A stretch of 64,000 nt of DNA from Flavobacteriaceae bacterium UBA7302 (GCA_002471825.1 DKQS01000004.1:186001-250000), one strand, 5' to 3'. Numbered from the stretch's first letter, positions 15,703 to 25,683 are shown. Notes: a model not told the origin generated them from the letters alone. Program-made: numbers and translations.

Positions 15703-18118
15703 TGGATGCAGGTGTTAAGGTTTGTGTGCCAATAATTTTGTCGTTGGCTTGATCGGATTGTAAGAAGTTTAAGCTGTGGTACTTTCCAGCTGCCCAGTCG
15801 TCAATAAAATTGTCGTAATACTTCGACCCTGGATTCCCAGATTGACCACCCGGATAGATACCAATGGCTGTTGGAGGCGAGCTCATTTCTACAATCATAC
15901 GCCAAGACGGACCGTGATTCTCGGAGGTGGCGTTCACAATGTTTCGGTCGCCACCGATCGGAATGTTGTAGCGAGAGAAAGCAGGCAAGCCTTGCAACAA
16001 GTGCTTGGCATAGGTACCCTTGTAGTTTACCCATTTGTAATCGCCCTTTTCAGCTTTGATTTCAATCAATCGCTTTGCGGCCTTTTGGAAGGATAGTAAA
16101 AACAGATCTTTGGCGGTTTCTTTTTTGTCGGTGGTCTCCAAAATGTCCATAAAGGCATGGTCACCATTGTTCTTTAATAGATGAATGGTTTGATAGGTAT
16201 AGGGCCAAGCCATGGCCATATCGTCATTGATGAATTCGTCCCACAACAATTGCCTCAACTTGCCCCACCACTGTCGCCAAATACTTGGGCCTACTTCTTC
16301 GAGATCGTTGTTGAATTTCCAAGCTTTCATTTCTTCCAGCACAACTTTCTCTTCTTCGGTGAGTGTGGAAGTATCCATGGTCGCCAACATATGCGGCACC
16401 AATTCTGAAGCTTTTAAATTGAAATTATTGTTGTGCAGGTCCTTGAAATCATCCACACTAAATTGTTTTTTGGAATTGAAAAAGTCGTTGATTACCCGAT
16501 TTCGGTAGGTTTCATATCCGTCATTGAATACGTAGTATGGATATTGTTCATCGACCGGATGCTGGTTGGCCGAACTGACAAAGCCGCGTTTCGGATTCTT
16601 CGTATGTGCATTGAATTTTTGCGGAATAAAGGATTGCCAATCGGTTTTGGAATCGGTTCCGTCCATCAAAAACTTCCCTTGTCCTTCCCATTTGTTGGCA
16701 AACTTCCCTTGAATCCACAGGGCAATATCCCCCTCAGTGGATGCGAACACAAAGTTTTGAGCAGGCGCATTCCAATATTGCAAAGCATTCACATAATCGT
16801 CGTAGTTTTTGGCCCGGTTGAGTTCGATGAAAGTACGTTGGTTGTTGCCACCATCGTGACCAATCCATCGCATGGCATAACCAGCCCGCTCATTGGTCGA
16901 ACGGAAGTTTTTGTCATACACCACAGGTCCGTGATGGGTGTACAATACCGAGTCTATGTAGGACTCTTGTCCTTTGACTTTGATTTCTTCCACACGCACT
17001 GAAACGTCTTTCCATTGTCCGTCGTGCAGGTATTTTGTGCGGTCTTCGTTAAACTTGATTTTGTACCAGTCGATCACATCTCTGGTGGCATTGGTTTCGC
17101 CCCAAGAAATGTATTGGTTGAAACCGGATATCACTCCCAAAGCACCTGGAATGGTCGCTCCGAATGCATTGTAATCAGGCGTGCTCAATTGCATCACAAA
17201 CCAAATGGAAGGTAGGTTCAATCCCAAATGTGGATCGTTGGCCAAAATAGGATTTCCTGTGGTCGATTTTGCCCCAGAAACAGCCCAGTTATTACTTCCG
17301 TTATCGGGATTCGGTTTGTCTATGGTTTTGCGGATGGTATCGAGTACTGGATAATTTTCAGGTGCTTCCGTTTGCGGAACGTCAATAAAACTCCAATCGG
17401 TTTCCTTCGGAATCACAGGGTCGGTGATGTCATAGAAATCTGGGAATAACAAATCAAAATTCTCCTTACCGATTTGACGCAATACGTTGGTGTATTCCAA
17501 GTCGTCATCGTACCCCGCCAACATCTTGGTCATGTACATCAGCAATAAAGCTGTTTTTTTGGCCGTCCATTTTTCCGGACCGTAGTCCAATAGTTTGTAT
17601 TCTACAGGATATTGTTCTGGTGTCAATTGATCAATGTAGGCATTTACCCCGTCGGCATAATCCTGAACGAATTGTAAGGTTTCTTTGTCGAATTTCTCCA
17701 TGTAGGCGACCGACTGATCGGCCCCGTAGCCCATGCCTCGTCTTCGTTCCCCACGATCGTAGTTGATGGCGCTGGGTCCTACAATTTCCGATAAGCGTCC
17801 GGCTGCCGCGTAGGTCTGGAATTCAATTTGCCACAAACGATGCTTGGCGGTTAAGTAGCCTTGGGCTTTGTACAAATCGTGATCGTTTTTCGCAAATACA
17901 TGCGGAATCAATTGTGCGTCGTAATGCACGGTCACCTTGTCTTTGAGACCAGGAATCTGAAGTTCGCCAGTGATGCTTTCGTCGGTTTCGTTCTGCCAGA
18001 TGCCCGAAGTAGGATTTAGAAATTTTCCGAGTGGCGGAATAGAGCCGAGTTTTGTGTTTAGCGCATAAAAAATTCCGATGGTAGCTACCAAAGAAAGTAG
18101 AAATTTGAAGTATTTCAT
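15695..18118 (-). CDS. Penicillin acylase family protein (Ntn hydrolase precursor)
   Basis: An 807-residue precursor of an N-terminal nucleophile amidohydrolase. The hallmark processing site is GSNNWAV with Ser275, which becomes the nucleophile after self-cleavage into alpha and beta chains. KSTTGNPILANDPHLGLNLP follows, as is usual. An N-terminal hydrophobic segment (residues 4-20) targets it to the periplasm. Family members hydrolyse penicillins, N-acyl homoserine lactones or other N-acyl amides, and the natural substrate cannot be told. It begins the nine-gene leftward run; a terminator separates it from the thioesterase gene upstream. Confidence 0.92.
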   Translation of the reverse strand: MKYFKFLLSLVATIGIFYALNTKLGSIPPLGKFLNPTSGIWQNETDESITGELQIPGLKDKVTVHYDAQLIPHVFAKNDHDLYKAQGYLTAKHRLWQIEFQTYAAAGRLSEIVGPSAINYDRGERRRGMGYGADQSVAYMEKFDKETLQFVQDYADGVNAYIDQLTPEQYPVEYKLLDYGPEKWTAKKTALLLMYMTKMLAGYDDDLEYTNVLRQIGKENFDLLFPDFYDITDPVIPKETDWSFIDVPQTEAPENYPVLDTIRKTIDKPNPDNGSNNWAVSGAKSTTGNPILANDPHLGLNLPSIWFVMQLSTPDYNAFGATIPGALGVISGFNQYISWGETNATRDVIDWYKIKFNEDRTKYLHDGQWKDVSVRVEEIKVKGQESYIDSVLYTHHGPVVYDKNFRSTNERAGYAMRWIGHDGGNNQRTFIELNRAKNYDDYVNALQYWNAPAQNFVFASTEGDIALWIQGKFANKWEGQGKFLMDGTDSKTDWQSFIPQKFNAHTKNPKRGFVSSANQHPVDEQYPYYVFNDGYETYRNRVINDFFNSKKQFSVDDFKDLHNNNFNLKASELVPHMLATMDTSTLTEEEKVVLEEMKAWKFNNDLEEVGPSIWRQWWGKLRQLLWDEFINDDMAMAWPYTYQTIHLLKNNGDHAFMDILETTDKKETAKDLFLLSFQKAAKRLIEIKAEKGDYKWVNYKGTYAKHLLQGLPAFSRYNIPIGGDRNIVNATSENHGPSWRMIVEMSSPPTAIGIYPGGQSGNPGSKYYDNFIDDWAAGKYHSLNFLQSDQANDKIIGTQTLTPASND

Positions 18119-18179
18119 TGAAATATTTTTGAAGGTCCATAAAAGTAGGAAAATTATCGACTGCTTGAAAATCAGCTTA

Positions 18180-18204
18180 TAAAAAAAAACCGCTTGAAAA
18201 GCGG
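18180..18204 (-). terminator. Intrinsic terminator after the thioesterase gene
   Basis: On the minus strand the stem CCGCTT/AAGCGG (18189-18194 with 18198-18203) is followed by a run of T residues. It lies directly after the stop of the thioesterase gene and before the acylase gene. Confidence 0.85.
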
Positions 18205-18205
18205 C

Positions 18206-18637
18206 TTATATGGTTTGGTAATCGTCTGTTTTGTCCATCTGGTCCATCAGGTCGTCGTATTTGGGTGGTAAGATGGTCAATCTTCTTTTGTGAAGGTCGA
18301 TCCACGCACCAAAGACTTCAATCACGGCGGATAAGTCACCTTCCGTATTTAGGACCTCATGTCTGATTTTCCATTTTCGTTTGTCGTCCGACATGCCCAA
18401 TAATTTGCAGTTTACGGTCACCGATTCCCCAAAGTGAATCTCCTTGCGAAAGGAGGTAAACTCTTCAAATAAAATCGGACCAATGCCATCGCTCGCCAAT
18501 TCGTTGACAGGATGACCTGCAAAGGCAAAATAACGGATACGAGCTTCCGCTGCATAGTCGTTGTAGGCCGTATGACGCATGTGTCTGTTAGGGTCAAAGT
18601 CTGACCACTTGGTATTGAAAGATACTTCAAATGCCAT
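18206..18637 (-). CDS. Acyl-CoA thioesterase (hot-dog fold)
   Basis: 143 residues, the usual length of the 4-hydroxybenzoyl-CoA thioesterase-like (YbgC/FadM) family. The N-terminal motif KWSDFDPNRHMRHTAYNDYA is the characteristic active-site block, with Asp at FDP taking part in catalysis. The middle segment SVTVNCKLLGMSDDKRKWKI is typical of the hot-dog beta sheet. It probably hydrolyses an acyl-CoA in the cytoplasm. It lies nine bases after prc, so it may share that transcript, and it ends at a strong terminator. Confidence 0.88.
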   Translation of the reverse strand: MAFEVSFNTKWSDFDPNRHMRHTAYNDYAAEARIRYFAFAGHPVNELASDGIGPILFEEFTSFRKEIHFGESVTVNCKLLGMSDDKRKWKIRHEVLNTEGDLSAVIEVFGAWIDLHKRRLTILPPKYDDLMDQMDKTDDYQTI

Positions 18638-18646
18638 GAAATGCGC

Positions 18647-20779
18647 TTATTTCTTTACGAGTTGGATGGGTGTTCTTAGCTTTAATTCGCTCAACACATT
18701 CAAAGCCTCCGAAACATACAAATCCTTCGAAAGGTTTTTGTGCCATGCCTTACGCTTTTCGGTAAGGTCAGGATCTTTGGCTAGTATTTTTTGCTCGTAA
18801 GCCGGAGAGGTGAAGGTCAAATCTGACTGGTATTCGAAAACTGATTTGAATTTCTCCGCTTCTTTTTCGCGTTGCTTGGCTTCGTCCATAAAGGAATCAA
18901 AATTCAGCGAATACGTAGTGTCATCCTGATTCTTTTTCAACCACTTGGCGTAATCGTTAATCAGTTTGTACTTTGAATCCTGAGCGATGCGTTCCTTACT
19001 GTTGTATACTACTTCTCTGAAGTTCGAATAAGTGTTGGTTGGAACATATTTGGCTTGTGCCACCTTGTCCCAGGCCAAAGCCCCATCACGATCGCGCTCA
19101 CCAAATTTCATGTAGCTAAAACGACTCGGAATCGCGATGTCTGAGTACACTCCTTCTTTTTGCGTAGAGCCACCATTGATTCGGTAAAACTTCTGAATGG
19201 TCATCTTTAAGAAGCCCAAGTCTTTTTTGTAATTCGGATAAAACTGATTGATTGGTAAGATGTTCTGTACTGTTCCTTTTCCGTAAGTCTGATTCCCTCC
19301 GATGATGATCCCACGACCATAATCTTGCATGGCAGCAGCAAAAATTTCAGAAGCAGAAGCAGATAGTTCATTTACCAAAACTACCAACTTGCCATTCCAT
19401 TGGATTTTCGGATCGTTGTCTTTCTTTATAATCGGATTTTCACCACGGTATTTGATTTGAACCACTGGGCCTTTTTCAATGAACAAGCCAACAATTTCAA
19501 TAGCGGTTTTCAAAGATCCACCACCATTATTTCGCAAGTCAACAATGAGTCCGTCTACACCTTCTTTCTTCAATCGCTCAATCTCCTTTTCCATATCCTT
19601 GGCTGAGTCTCTGTAGGACTGCTCGTCAAAATCGATATAGAACTTTGGTAGGTCGATGATGGCATATTTTTCATTGTCCATCTTTACAATGGAAGACTTT
19701 ACAAAGGTCTCTTCCAACTCCACTACATCACGGATGATGGAAATTACTTTGATAGATCCGTCTATTTTTTTCTTTACCGTCAAACGAACTTCTGTTCCTT
19801 TGGGACCTTTGATAAACTTGATGGCATCACTCAATCGCATCCCAACAATGTCTAATGGTTCGGCATCGCCTTGGGCTACTTTCAAAATGATGTCTCCTGG
19901 CTCCAAATCGCCTTGCTTGGCAGCAGGACCTCCAGATACCAATTCGAATACATGGGTATAAATTCCTTTAGGTTGCAATCTCGCTCCGATCCCTTCCAAT
20001 TTCCCGGACATATCCTGATCGAAATCGTCTTTGGCTTTCGGACTTAAGTAGGTCGTATGCGGATCAAAAGCACCCACAACAGAATTTAAGAAAGTAGAGA
20101 ACCAATCTTGGTGTTCCAATTCTTCAATACGGATGTACAATTCATCCATGTTCTGGTGTACTTCATCACGAGCTTCTTTTTCTAATTCCTTGAAGGACTT
20201 GGTTTTGAAGTTTTTGTCTTTTTCCAACTTGGCCTCTTGCAGCTCCAATTTTCTTTGGATTCTTCCCAAAGTCTGCAATTTCATTTGCTTTCTCCAATAG
20301 TCCATCAACTGGTTCTCATTCTTCGCAAAGGGCACTTTTTCATAGTCGATATCAATAATTTCTTTCTTGTCGAAGTTGAATTCGCTGTCCAATATTTGTC
20401 CGTAATACGACTTGGCATTTTTGATCTTTTCCAAAAAGCGATTGTAAACCACATTGTAAAAGGTGACATCGTCTTTGCGCAATTGGTTATCGATTTGGTA
20501 TTTGAATTGCGAAAACTCCTTGATGTCTTTCTGTGTAAAATAACGTTTGTTCGGGTCTAGACTGTTGATAAAAGCCTCGTAGACCGACTCTGAAAAGTCG
20601 TCGTTCAAATCCTTCACCACAAAATGACCGCGCGTCAAAATATTCTTCAAAACAAAGATGATTACTCGGTCTTTTTCAGGATCATTTTTAACAGGCGCAA
20701 CGTCATCAAATGCCTGAATTGAACTAATTAGTAATAGAAATGCTAGGGTAGCAATTTTGGTTTTCTTTAAAATCTTCAT
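18647..20779 (-). CDS. prc: Carboxy-terminal processing protease Prc/Tsp
   Basis: A periplasmic S41 protease of 710 residues that degrades or trims proteins from their C-termini. ATG 20779 is chosen over TTG 20788 because it opens the signal peptide MKILKKTKIATLAFLLLISS. Order: N-terminal helical domain; PDZ domain near residues 250-340 (KGIYTHVFELVSGGPAAKQG); catalytic core with ASASEIFAAAMQDYGRG (Ser) and GGNQTYGKGTVQ (Lys). A C-terminal DUF3340-type domain follows. Length is right for the Tsp branch. An exact -7 box lies upstream at 20802-20809. Confidence 0.95.
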   Translation of the reverse strand: MKILKKTKIATLAFLLLISSIQAFDDVAPVKNDPEKDRVIIFVLKNILTRGHFVVKDLNDDFSESVYEAFINSLDPNKRYFTQKDIKEFSQFKYQIDNQLRKDDVTFYNVVYNRFLEKIKNAKSYYGQILDSEFNFDKKEIIDIDYEKVPFAKNENQLMDYWRKQMKLQTLGRIQRKLELQEAKLEKDKNFKTKSFKELEKEARDEVHQNMDELYIRIEELEHQDWFSTFLNSVVGAFDPHTTYLSPKAKDDFDQDMSGKLEGIGARLQPKGIYTHVFELVSGGPAAKQGDLEPGDIILKVAQGDAEPLDIVGMRLSDAIKFIKGPKGTEVRLTVKKKIDGSIKVISIIRDVVELEETFVKSSIVKMDNEKYAIIDLPKFYIDFDEQSYRDSAKDMEKEIERLKKEGVDGLIVDLRNNGGGSLKTAIEIVGLFIEKGPVVQIKYRGENPIIKKDNDPKIQWNGKLVVLVNELSASASEIFAAAMQDYGRGIIIGGNQTYGKGTVQNILPINQFYPNYKKDLGFLKMTIQKFYRINGGSTQKEGVYSDIAIPSRFSYMKFGERDRDGALAWDKVAQAKYVPTNTYSNFREVVYNSKERIAQDSKYKLINDYAKWLKKNQDDTTYSLNFDSFMDEAKQREKEAEKFKSVFEYQSDLTFTSPAYEQKILAKDPDLTEKRKAWHKNLSKDLYVSEALNVLSELKLRTPIQLVKK

Positions 20780-20801
20780 GTAAATCAACTAATAAGAGGT
20801 C

Positions 20802-20835
20802 CAAATATAGTTGCTAAGCTACTAAAATAATGCCA
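20802..20835 (-). promoter_or_regulatory. Predicted prc promoter
   Basis: On the minus strand, TATATTTG (20809-20802) matches the Bacteroidota -7 consensus TAnnTTTG. A TTG at 20835-20833 stands about 23 bases upstream, near the long end of the accepted spacing. The ATG is 22 bases downstream of the box. Confidence 0.55.
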
Positions 20836-20843
20836 AAATGATG

Positions 20844-21362
20844 TTAAGAATTTTTCTTGTAAATGCCTCTAAATATCTCGTTTAGGACTTTTTTGTTTTC
20901 ATCAAGACGTTCCCAAATCTGCATTACCGATTTGTCTTCTTTTTCATACCAGGTCACCCGGTTGTAGAAATTGCCTTGAGGCGTTTTTTGAAGCTTGCTT
21001 TCGAGAATCATTTTTCCATCGGTAAACTTTCCTTTGAGCACCAAGGTAAAACCGGAATTGTCTACCCAAACCTGGTTCCAGGTCTGATCGGTTCTGTCAT
21101 AGTAGTTGTAACTGGTGCCGCGATTCGGGCCTTTTTTAGATTCCCAATTTTCCTGCATCACACAGTTGTTTTGCATTTTGATGAGCTTGTTGGTACCGAT
21201 AAGGTTGCCTTGCACATCGAAGACATTCCAACTGCCTTCCCAAAAATCAAATTGCTTGTAGGGTTCCCCCGAACAATTGGGTGGTTGATTTTGTGAAAAA
21301 CTGGTAAAAGTACTGGTAAAATAAATGCAAAGAGACAGTAAAAGGTAAGTGATGTAACGCAT
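20844..21362 (-). CDS. Secreted DUF1579-like hypothetical protein
   Basis: A 172-residue protein with a signal peptide (TYLLLSLCIYFTSTFTSFSQ). The mature part begins EPYKQFDFWEGSWNVFD and proceeds as a lipocalin-like beta meander (NKLIKMQNNCVMQENWESK, SYNYYDRTDQTWNQVWVD, VTWYEKEDKSVMQIWERLD). DUF1579 and related families share the FDFWEGSW opening. It is a lone gene, divergent from surE. A ligand is not apparent. Confidence 0.75.
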   Translation of the reverse strand: MRYITYLLLSLCIYFTSTFTSFSQNQPPNCSGEPYKQFDFWEGSWNVFDVQGNLIGTNKLIKMQNNCVMQENWESKKGPNRGTSYNYYDRTDQTWNQVWVDNSGFTLVLKGKFTDGKMILESKLQKTPQGNFYNRVTWYEKEDKSVMQIWERLDENKKVLNEIFRGIYKKNS

Positions 21363-21447
21363 AGTTGATTGTTTTACACAATGTTACACAAAAAAATAGG
21401 CCAGAAATCTTTAGAAAACGTTAAAAACATAATCAATGGAAAACAGT

Positions 21448-21455
21448 TACATTTG
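21448..21455 (+). promoter_or_regulatory. -7 box of surE
   Basis: TACATTTG matches TAnnTTTG exactly and lies 17 bases before the surE start. No clear -33 TTG is seen. Confidence 0.5.
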
Positions 21456-21472
21456 TAAGAAATACGATACAC

Positions 21473-22243
21473 ATGCAAGAGAAACCTCTGATACTTGTTA
21501 CCAATGACGACGGCATTACCGCTCCTGGAATTCGAGCTTTAATTAAGATTATGAATACCATAGGAGAGGTGGTCGTAGTGGCTCCTGATAGTCCGCAAAG
21601 CGGCATGGGTCACGCCATTACCGTTGATAATGTAATCACTTGTAATCCGATTACCATTGATGACGGTCCGCAACTCGAATATACCTGTAGCGGAACGCCT
21701 GCCGATTGCGTAAAAATGGCGGTAAGTGAGATTTTGAATCGCCGACCCGATTTGTGTGTATCGGGCATCAATCATGGTTCTAATTCTTCGATCAACGTGA
21801 TTTATTCGGGTACCATGAGTGCGGCTATTGAAGCGGGGATTGAAGGAATTCCGGCTATTGGATTTTCGTTGTTGGATTTCAAATGGCATGCCGATTTCAA
21901 ACCTTCTGAGGAGTTCATCAAGAACATCACCTTGAATACCTTGTTAAACGGATTGCCAGAGGGCATTGTGTTGAATGTGAACATTCCGAGTCTGCCTAAA
22001 AAAGAGATCAAAGGAGTGAAAATTTGTCGCCAGGCCAACGGAGTTTGGAAAGAGGATTTTGACAAGCGTAAGAGTCCGTTTGGAAAAGAATACTATTGGT
22101 TATCCGGTGAGTTTGTGAGCAAAGACAAGGGACAGGATACCGACATCTATGCCTTGGACAATGGATACATTTCTCTGGTACCTGTACAGTTTGATTTGAC
22201 AGCCCATCACATGATTCAAAAACTAAATTCTTGGGAGTTATAG
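21473..22243 (+). CDS. surE: 5'/3'-nucleotidase SurE
   Basis: A 256-residue cytoplasmic nucleoside monophosphate phosphatase. The metal-site Asp pair is in ILVTNDDGITAPG, the conserved Ser in PDSPQSGMGHAIT, and the Asn in VSGINHGSNSS; all are family signatures. A further SGTPADCVKMA matches as well. Length is normal. It starts a cluster with a small membrane protein and lpxB whose reading frames overlap, so all are probably in one transcript. Confidence 0.96.
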   Translation: MQEKPLILVTNDDGITAPGIRALIKIMNTIGEVVVVAPDSPQSGMGHAITVDNVITCNPITIDDGPQLEYTCSGTPADCVKMAVSEILNRRPDLCVSGINHGSNSSINVIYSGTMSAAIEAGIEGIPAIGFSLLDFKWHADFKPSEEFIKNITLNTLLNGLPEGIVLNVNIPSLPKKEIKGVKICRQANGVWKEDFDKRKSPFGKEYYWLSGEFVSKDKGQDTDIYALDNGYISLVPVQFDLTAHHMIQKLNSWEL

Positions 22244-22521
22244 CCAAACAAATTTTGATAGGAGTTTTGGTATCGATCATCGCTACCTGCTTCGGATTGT
22301 TTTTGTACATCGAATACTTTTCACCGGTCGATTTTGCTAAATCTGTACAAATGATTGAAGACGGCAAGTTGTACGGCAAAATCTTGTCTATAGCAGCCAT
22401 TCCGAACTTGTTTGTCTTTTTTGTGTTTATTCGTAGGAAAGAAGATTACAAAGCAAGAGGGGTTTTATTATTCACCATTCTCATTGCCATTACCACCTTT
22501 ATTCTGAAATTTGTACTATGA
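22231..22521 (+). CDS. Small two- or three-helix membrane protein between surE and lpxB
   Basis: About 96 residues, with hydrophobic helices at about 8-28, 51-64 and 75-95. The start is uncertain: TTG 22231 overlaps the end of surE by 13 bases, while later TTG codons at 22255 and 22267 would cut into the first helix. It ends in an ATGA overlap with lpxB, which argues that it is real and coupled to it. I do not recognise a family. Confidence 0.65.
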   Translation: MGVIAKQILIGVLVSIIATCFGLFLYIEYFSPVDFAKSVQMIEDGKLYGKILSIAAIPNLFVFFVFIRRKEDYKARGVLLFTILIAITTFILKFVL

Positions 22522-23633
22522 AATATTACATTATTTCAGGAGAAGCTTCGGGCGATTTGCACGGCTCGAATTTGATGAAAGCACTGTTCGAAAAAGATCC
22601 GGATGCGAATATCCGCTTTTGGGGTGGTGATTTGATGCAGGCTGTAGGTGGAACTTTGGTGAGCCATTACAAAGACCGGGCCTTCATGGGGTTCGTGGAA
22701 GTATTGAGCAATTTGTCCAAGGTGCTCGGGTTTATCAAGCTCTGTAAGAAAGACATTGTTGCCTTTCAACCCGATGTGATTATTTTGATCGACAACTCGG
22801 GCTTTAATTTGCGCATTGCCAAATGGGCCAAACAAGAAGGATTTTATACCAATTACTACATCTCACCACAAGTATGGGCCAGTAGATCCAGTCGTGTGAA
22901 GGCTATCAAACAATACGTAGACCGTATGTTTGTGATTCTGCCTTTTGAAAAAGCTTTCTACAAAAAGTTTGATTACGAAGTGGATTTTGTGGGGCATCCC
23001 TTAATTGATGCCATAGCCACCAGAACTTCCATGGATGAAAAGGAGTTTCGTCAAAAATACCAGCTCTCAGACCAGCCAATTATCGCCTTACTTCCGGGAA
23101 GTAGAAAGCAAGAAATCAACAAGATGTTGAGCGTGATGCTGACCATGATCAAAGAATTTCCAAATTATCAATTTGTGATTGCGGGAGCTCCGAGTCAATC
23201 ACTGTCTTTCTACAAACAGTTTACCTCCAATTACGATGTAAAGTTTGTCGATAATCAGACCTATGATTTGTTAAGCATTGCCAAGGCCGCCTTGGTAACT
23301 TCAGGAACTGCCACCTTGGAAACAGCCTTGTTCAAGGTACCACAAGTGGTTTGTTATAAGGCCAGTAGCATTACCTATCAGATTGCCAAACGCATCATCA
23401 CCCTGGAGTATATCTCTTTGGTGAATTTGATCATGAACAAAGAAGTGGTGAAAGAACTGATTCAAAACGATTTCAATTCCAACGCCCTAAAAAGCGAATT
23501 GACTGCCATTTTAGCGGGAGACCGACGTAAGCAAATGCTTGCCGATTATGATGCCCTTGAACAACAATTAGGCGGACAAGGAGCGTCGGAAGCGACGGCT
23601 TCAAAAATCATTGGATATCTGAAGTCCAAATAG
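22518..23633 (+). CDS. lpxB: Lipid-A-disaccharide synthase LpxB
   Basis: A 371-residue GT19 glycosyltransferase joining UDP-2,3-diacylglucosamine and lipid X during lipid A synthesis at the inner membrane. Diagnostic segments: YYIISGEASGDLHGSNLMKAL at the start, YYISPQVWASRSSRVK in the middle, and FVGHPLIDA with LPGSRKQEI, then VTSGTATLETALFKVPQVVCYK. Length fits the family. It is translationally coupled to the small membrane gene upstream. comEC follows after 49 bases. Confidence 0.96.
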   Translation: MKYYIISGEASGDLHGSNLMKALFEKDPDANIRFWGGDLMQAVGGTLVSHYKDRAFMGFVEVLSNLSKVLGFIKLCKKDIVAFQPDVIILIDNSGFNLRIAKWAKQEGFYTNYYISPQVWASRSSRVKAIKQYVDRMFVILPFEKAFYKKFDYEVDFVGHPLIDAIATRTSMDEKEFRQKYQLSDQPIIALLPGSRKQEINKMLSVMLTMIKEFPNYQFVIAGAPSQSLSFYKQFTSNYDVKFVDNQTYDLLSIAKAALVTSGTATLETALFKVPQVVCYKASSITYQIAKRIITLEYISLVNLIMNKEVVKELIQNDFNSNALKSELTAILAGDRRKQMLADYDALEQQLGGQGASEATASKIIGYLKSK

Positions 23634-23682
23634 CGGAAAACCTCAATTTCTATTTGCAGTAGATTCTTAGCTTTTGCGAGCT

Positions 23683-25683
23683 ATGAAAAAATACGGAAGG
23701 TATGTTCCGCTTCATTTCCTGTTGCTGTATGGTTTGGGGATTGTCCTCCAGGATCATCACCAACTTTGGACAGTAGGCTTTCGAGAAGGACTTGGGCTAC
23801 TTGTAGTCCTTTTGATGATCCTTTACCTTGCTGGAAGAATTACAAGAACCTTTTGCAGTTACCTGCTTTTCTTTTTGTTGGGACTTTTTCTGACCCATCA
23901 ATCCGAACCAAACAATTCAGAGAACTATTATCAAAACTATTGGCAAGAGGGGAGTGTCATACGAGTCCGAATCACCGAGGAATTGCGCGCTAATTCTTAT
24001 AACAATCGCTATTATGGAGCGGTTGTTCAAGTAGCTAGTCAACCCGTGTTAGGGAAACTACTTTTGAATGTAGAAAAGGATTCAGTAACTCAATTTAAAG
24101 TGGATGATGAAATCTTTTTTACGACTCCCTTGCAGGACATATCACCTCCCAAAAACCCTTATGATTTTGACTATCGAGCCTATTTGAAAAGGCAGCAGGT
24201 ATCCCAGCAAGTATTCTTGAAATCCAATACCTATCTGCATCACCAAAAAGAACCGCATACCTTGAAAGGCTATGCAAATCAGGTCAGAGCTAGACTTATT
24301 CGAGGTTTGGCAAATCAGGGATTTTCTGAAGAAGTGCTTTCGGTATTACAAGCCTTGTTATTGGGACAACGAAATGGGATTTCTTACGAGCTCCGAGAAG
24401 GCTACGCTAAGGCAGGAGCCATTCATATCCTCGCCATTTCGGGATTGCATGTGGGTATCTTGTTATTGCTATTGAATTTCCTAATGAAACCGCTCGAAGC
24501 CTTTTCCAAAGGACGAATCCTTAAAACAATGCTGGTGATATTCCTGCTGTGGATGTTTGCCTTGCTCACAGGATTATCGGCTTCTGTGGTTCGGGCGGTC
24601 ACCATGTTTTCCTTTGTTTCCATTGGTTTGCTTCGACTTTCCAAAACCTCCATTTACCATTCCTTAATTTCTTCCATGCTTTGCCTATTACTTTTCAAAC
24701 CGATGTTTCTGTTTGAAGTAGGATTTCAAATGAGTTACCTGGCGGTATTTAGCATTGTATGGTTGCAACCCAAGATCTATGCTGCGGTAAGTATTCGAAA
24801 TACAATCTTCGATTATTTCTGGCAACTGTTAAGTGTTTCTGTGGCTGCCCAGGTGCTTATTTTGCCACTAAGTATCTATTATTTTCATCAGGTGCCCATG
24901 CTTTTTTGGCTGACCAATCTAATGGTCATTCCTTTTTTGGGAATCATCTTGGGAGGAGGCATATGCATCATGCTATTGGGATGGTGGAATGTTCAAATTG
25001 GGTTGCTGTCCTCCTTTTTAGAAAGGTTGGTTGGACTGATGAATCAGGTCATTGGATGGATTGGTATGCAAGAACAATTTTTGTTAGACGGATTGTATTT
25101 GTCTGAATCCGCCTTAATCGGAAGTTACTGGTTGATCGTGACTTTTCTACTATTTTTTCAAAAGAAATCCTATCGGTATTTGGTATTGGGACTGCTAGCC
25201 ATTTTGGCTCTGCAACTTCAGTTTTTTGTTCAGAAGGTAATCAGCCTTCAAAAGACGGAGTTTATGGTCTTCCATAAAAGTAGGAGTAGTATCATTGCGA
25301 CTCGCAGGCAGCATCAACTTCAACTTTTGAATTCGGATGAGGTATCCAATATATCCGAGTATTTGGAAGGGTATTTGGCCCGAGAACATCTTGAAGTTGT
25401 GGAACAGAAAGATCCTTCCAATGTGTATTTCTTCAAAGAACAAACGATACTTTTGGTAGATAGTTTGGGTGCATATCCCAGCTCAGTACAGAATCCTGTA
25501 GTACTCCTAAAAAACTCACCGAAGATCAATTTGGAACGGATGATCAAATCCATACAACCAATACAAATCGTTGCCGACGCGTCTAATTATCGCAGTTATG
25601 CAGAACGGTGGAAAGAAACCAGTGAGAAGTTTCAAATCCCTTTTCATTCGACTTCTGAAAACGGAGTCTACTTGTTAGACTGA
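23683..25683 (+). CDS. comEC: ComEC/Rec2 family DNA-uptake membrane protein
   Basis: A 666-residue polytopic protein that forms the inner-membrane channel for transforming DNA. ATG 23683 is preferred over TTG 23674. The N-terminal DUF4131 region holds helices and an OB-like segment. The Competence core contains LQALLLGQRNGISYELREGY followed by AGAIHILAISGLHVGILLLL, a hallmark of the family. The C-terminal 150 residues occupy the place of the metallo-beta-lactamase-like domain but show no HxHxDH metal site, so that part is probably inactive. It ends just before the converging thioredoxin-like gene. Confidence 0.9.
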   Translation: MKKYGRYVPLHFLLLYGLGIVLQDHHQLWTVGFREGLGLLVVLLMILYLAGRITRTFCSYLLFFLLGLFLTHQSEPNNSENYYQNYWQEGSVIRVRITEELRANSYNNRYYGAVVQVASQPVLGKLLLNVEKDSVTQFKVDDEIFFTTPLQDISPPKNPYDFDYRAYLKRQQVSQQVFLKSNTYLHHQKEPHTLKGYANQVRARLIRGLANQGFSEEVLSVLQALLLGQRNGISYELREGYAKAGAIHILAISGLHVGILLLLLNFLMKPLEAFSKGRILKTMLVIFLLWMFALLTGLSASVVRAVTMFSFVSIGLLRLSKTSIYHSLISSMLCLLLFKPMFLFEVGFQMSYLAVFSIVWLQPKIYAAVSIRNTIFDYFWQLLSVSVAAQVLILPLSIYYFHQVPMLFWLTNLMVIPFLGIILGGGICIMLLGWWNVQIGLLSSFLERLVGLMNQVIGWIGMQEQFLLDGLYLSESALIGSYWLIVTFLLFFQKKSYRYLVLGLLAILALQLQFFVQKVISLQKTEFMVFHKSRSSIIATRRQHQLQLLNSDEVSNISEYLEGYLAREHLEVVEQKDPSNVYFFKEQTILLVDSLGAYPSSVQNPVVLLKNSPKINLERMIKSIQPIQIVADASNYRSYAERWKETSEKFQIPFHSTSENGVYLLD

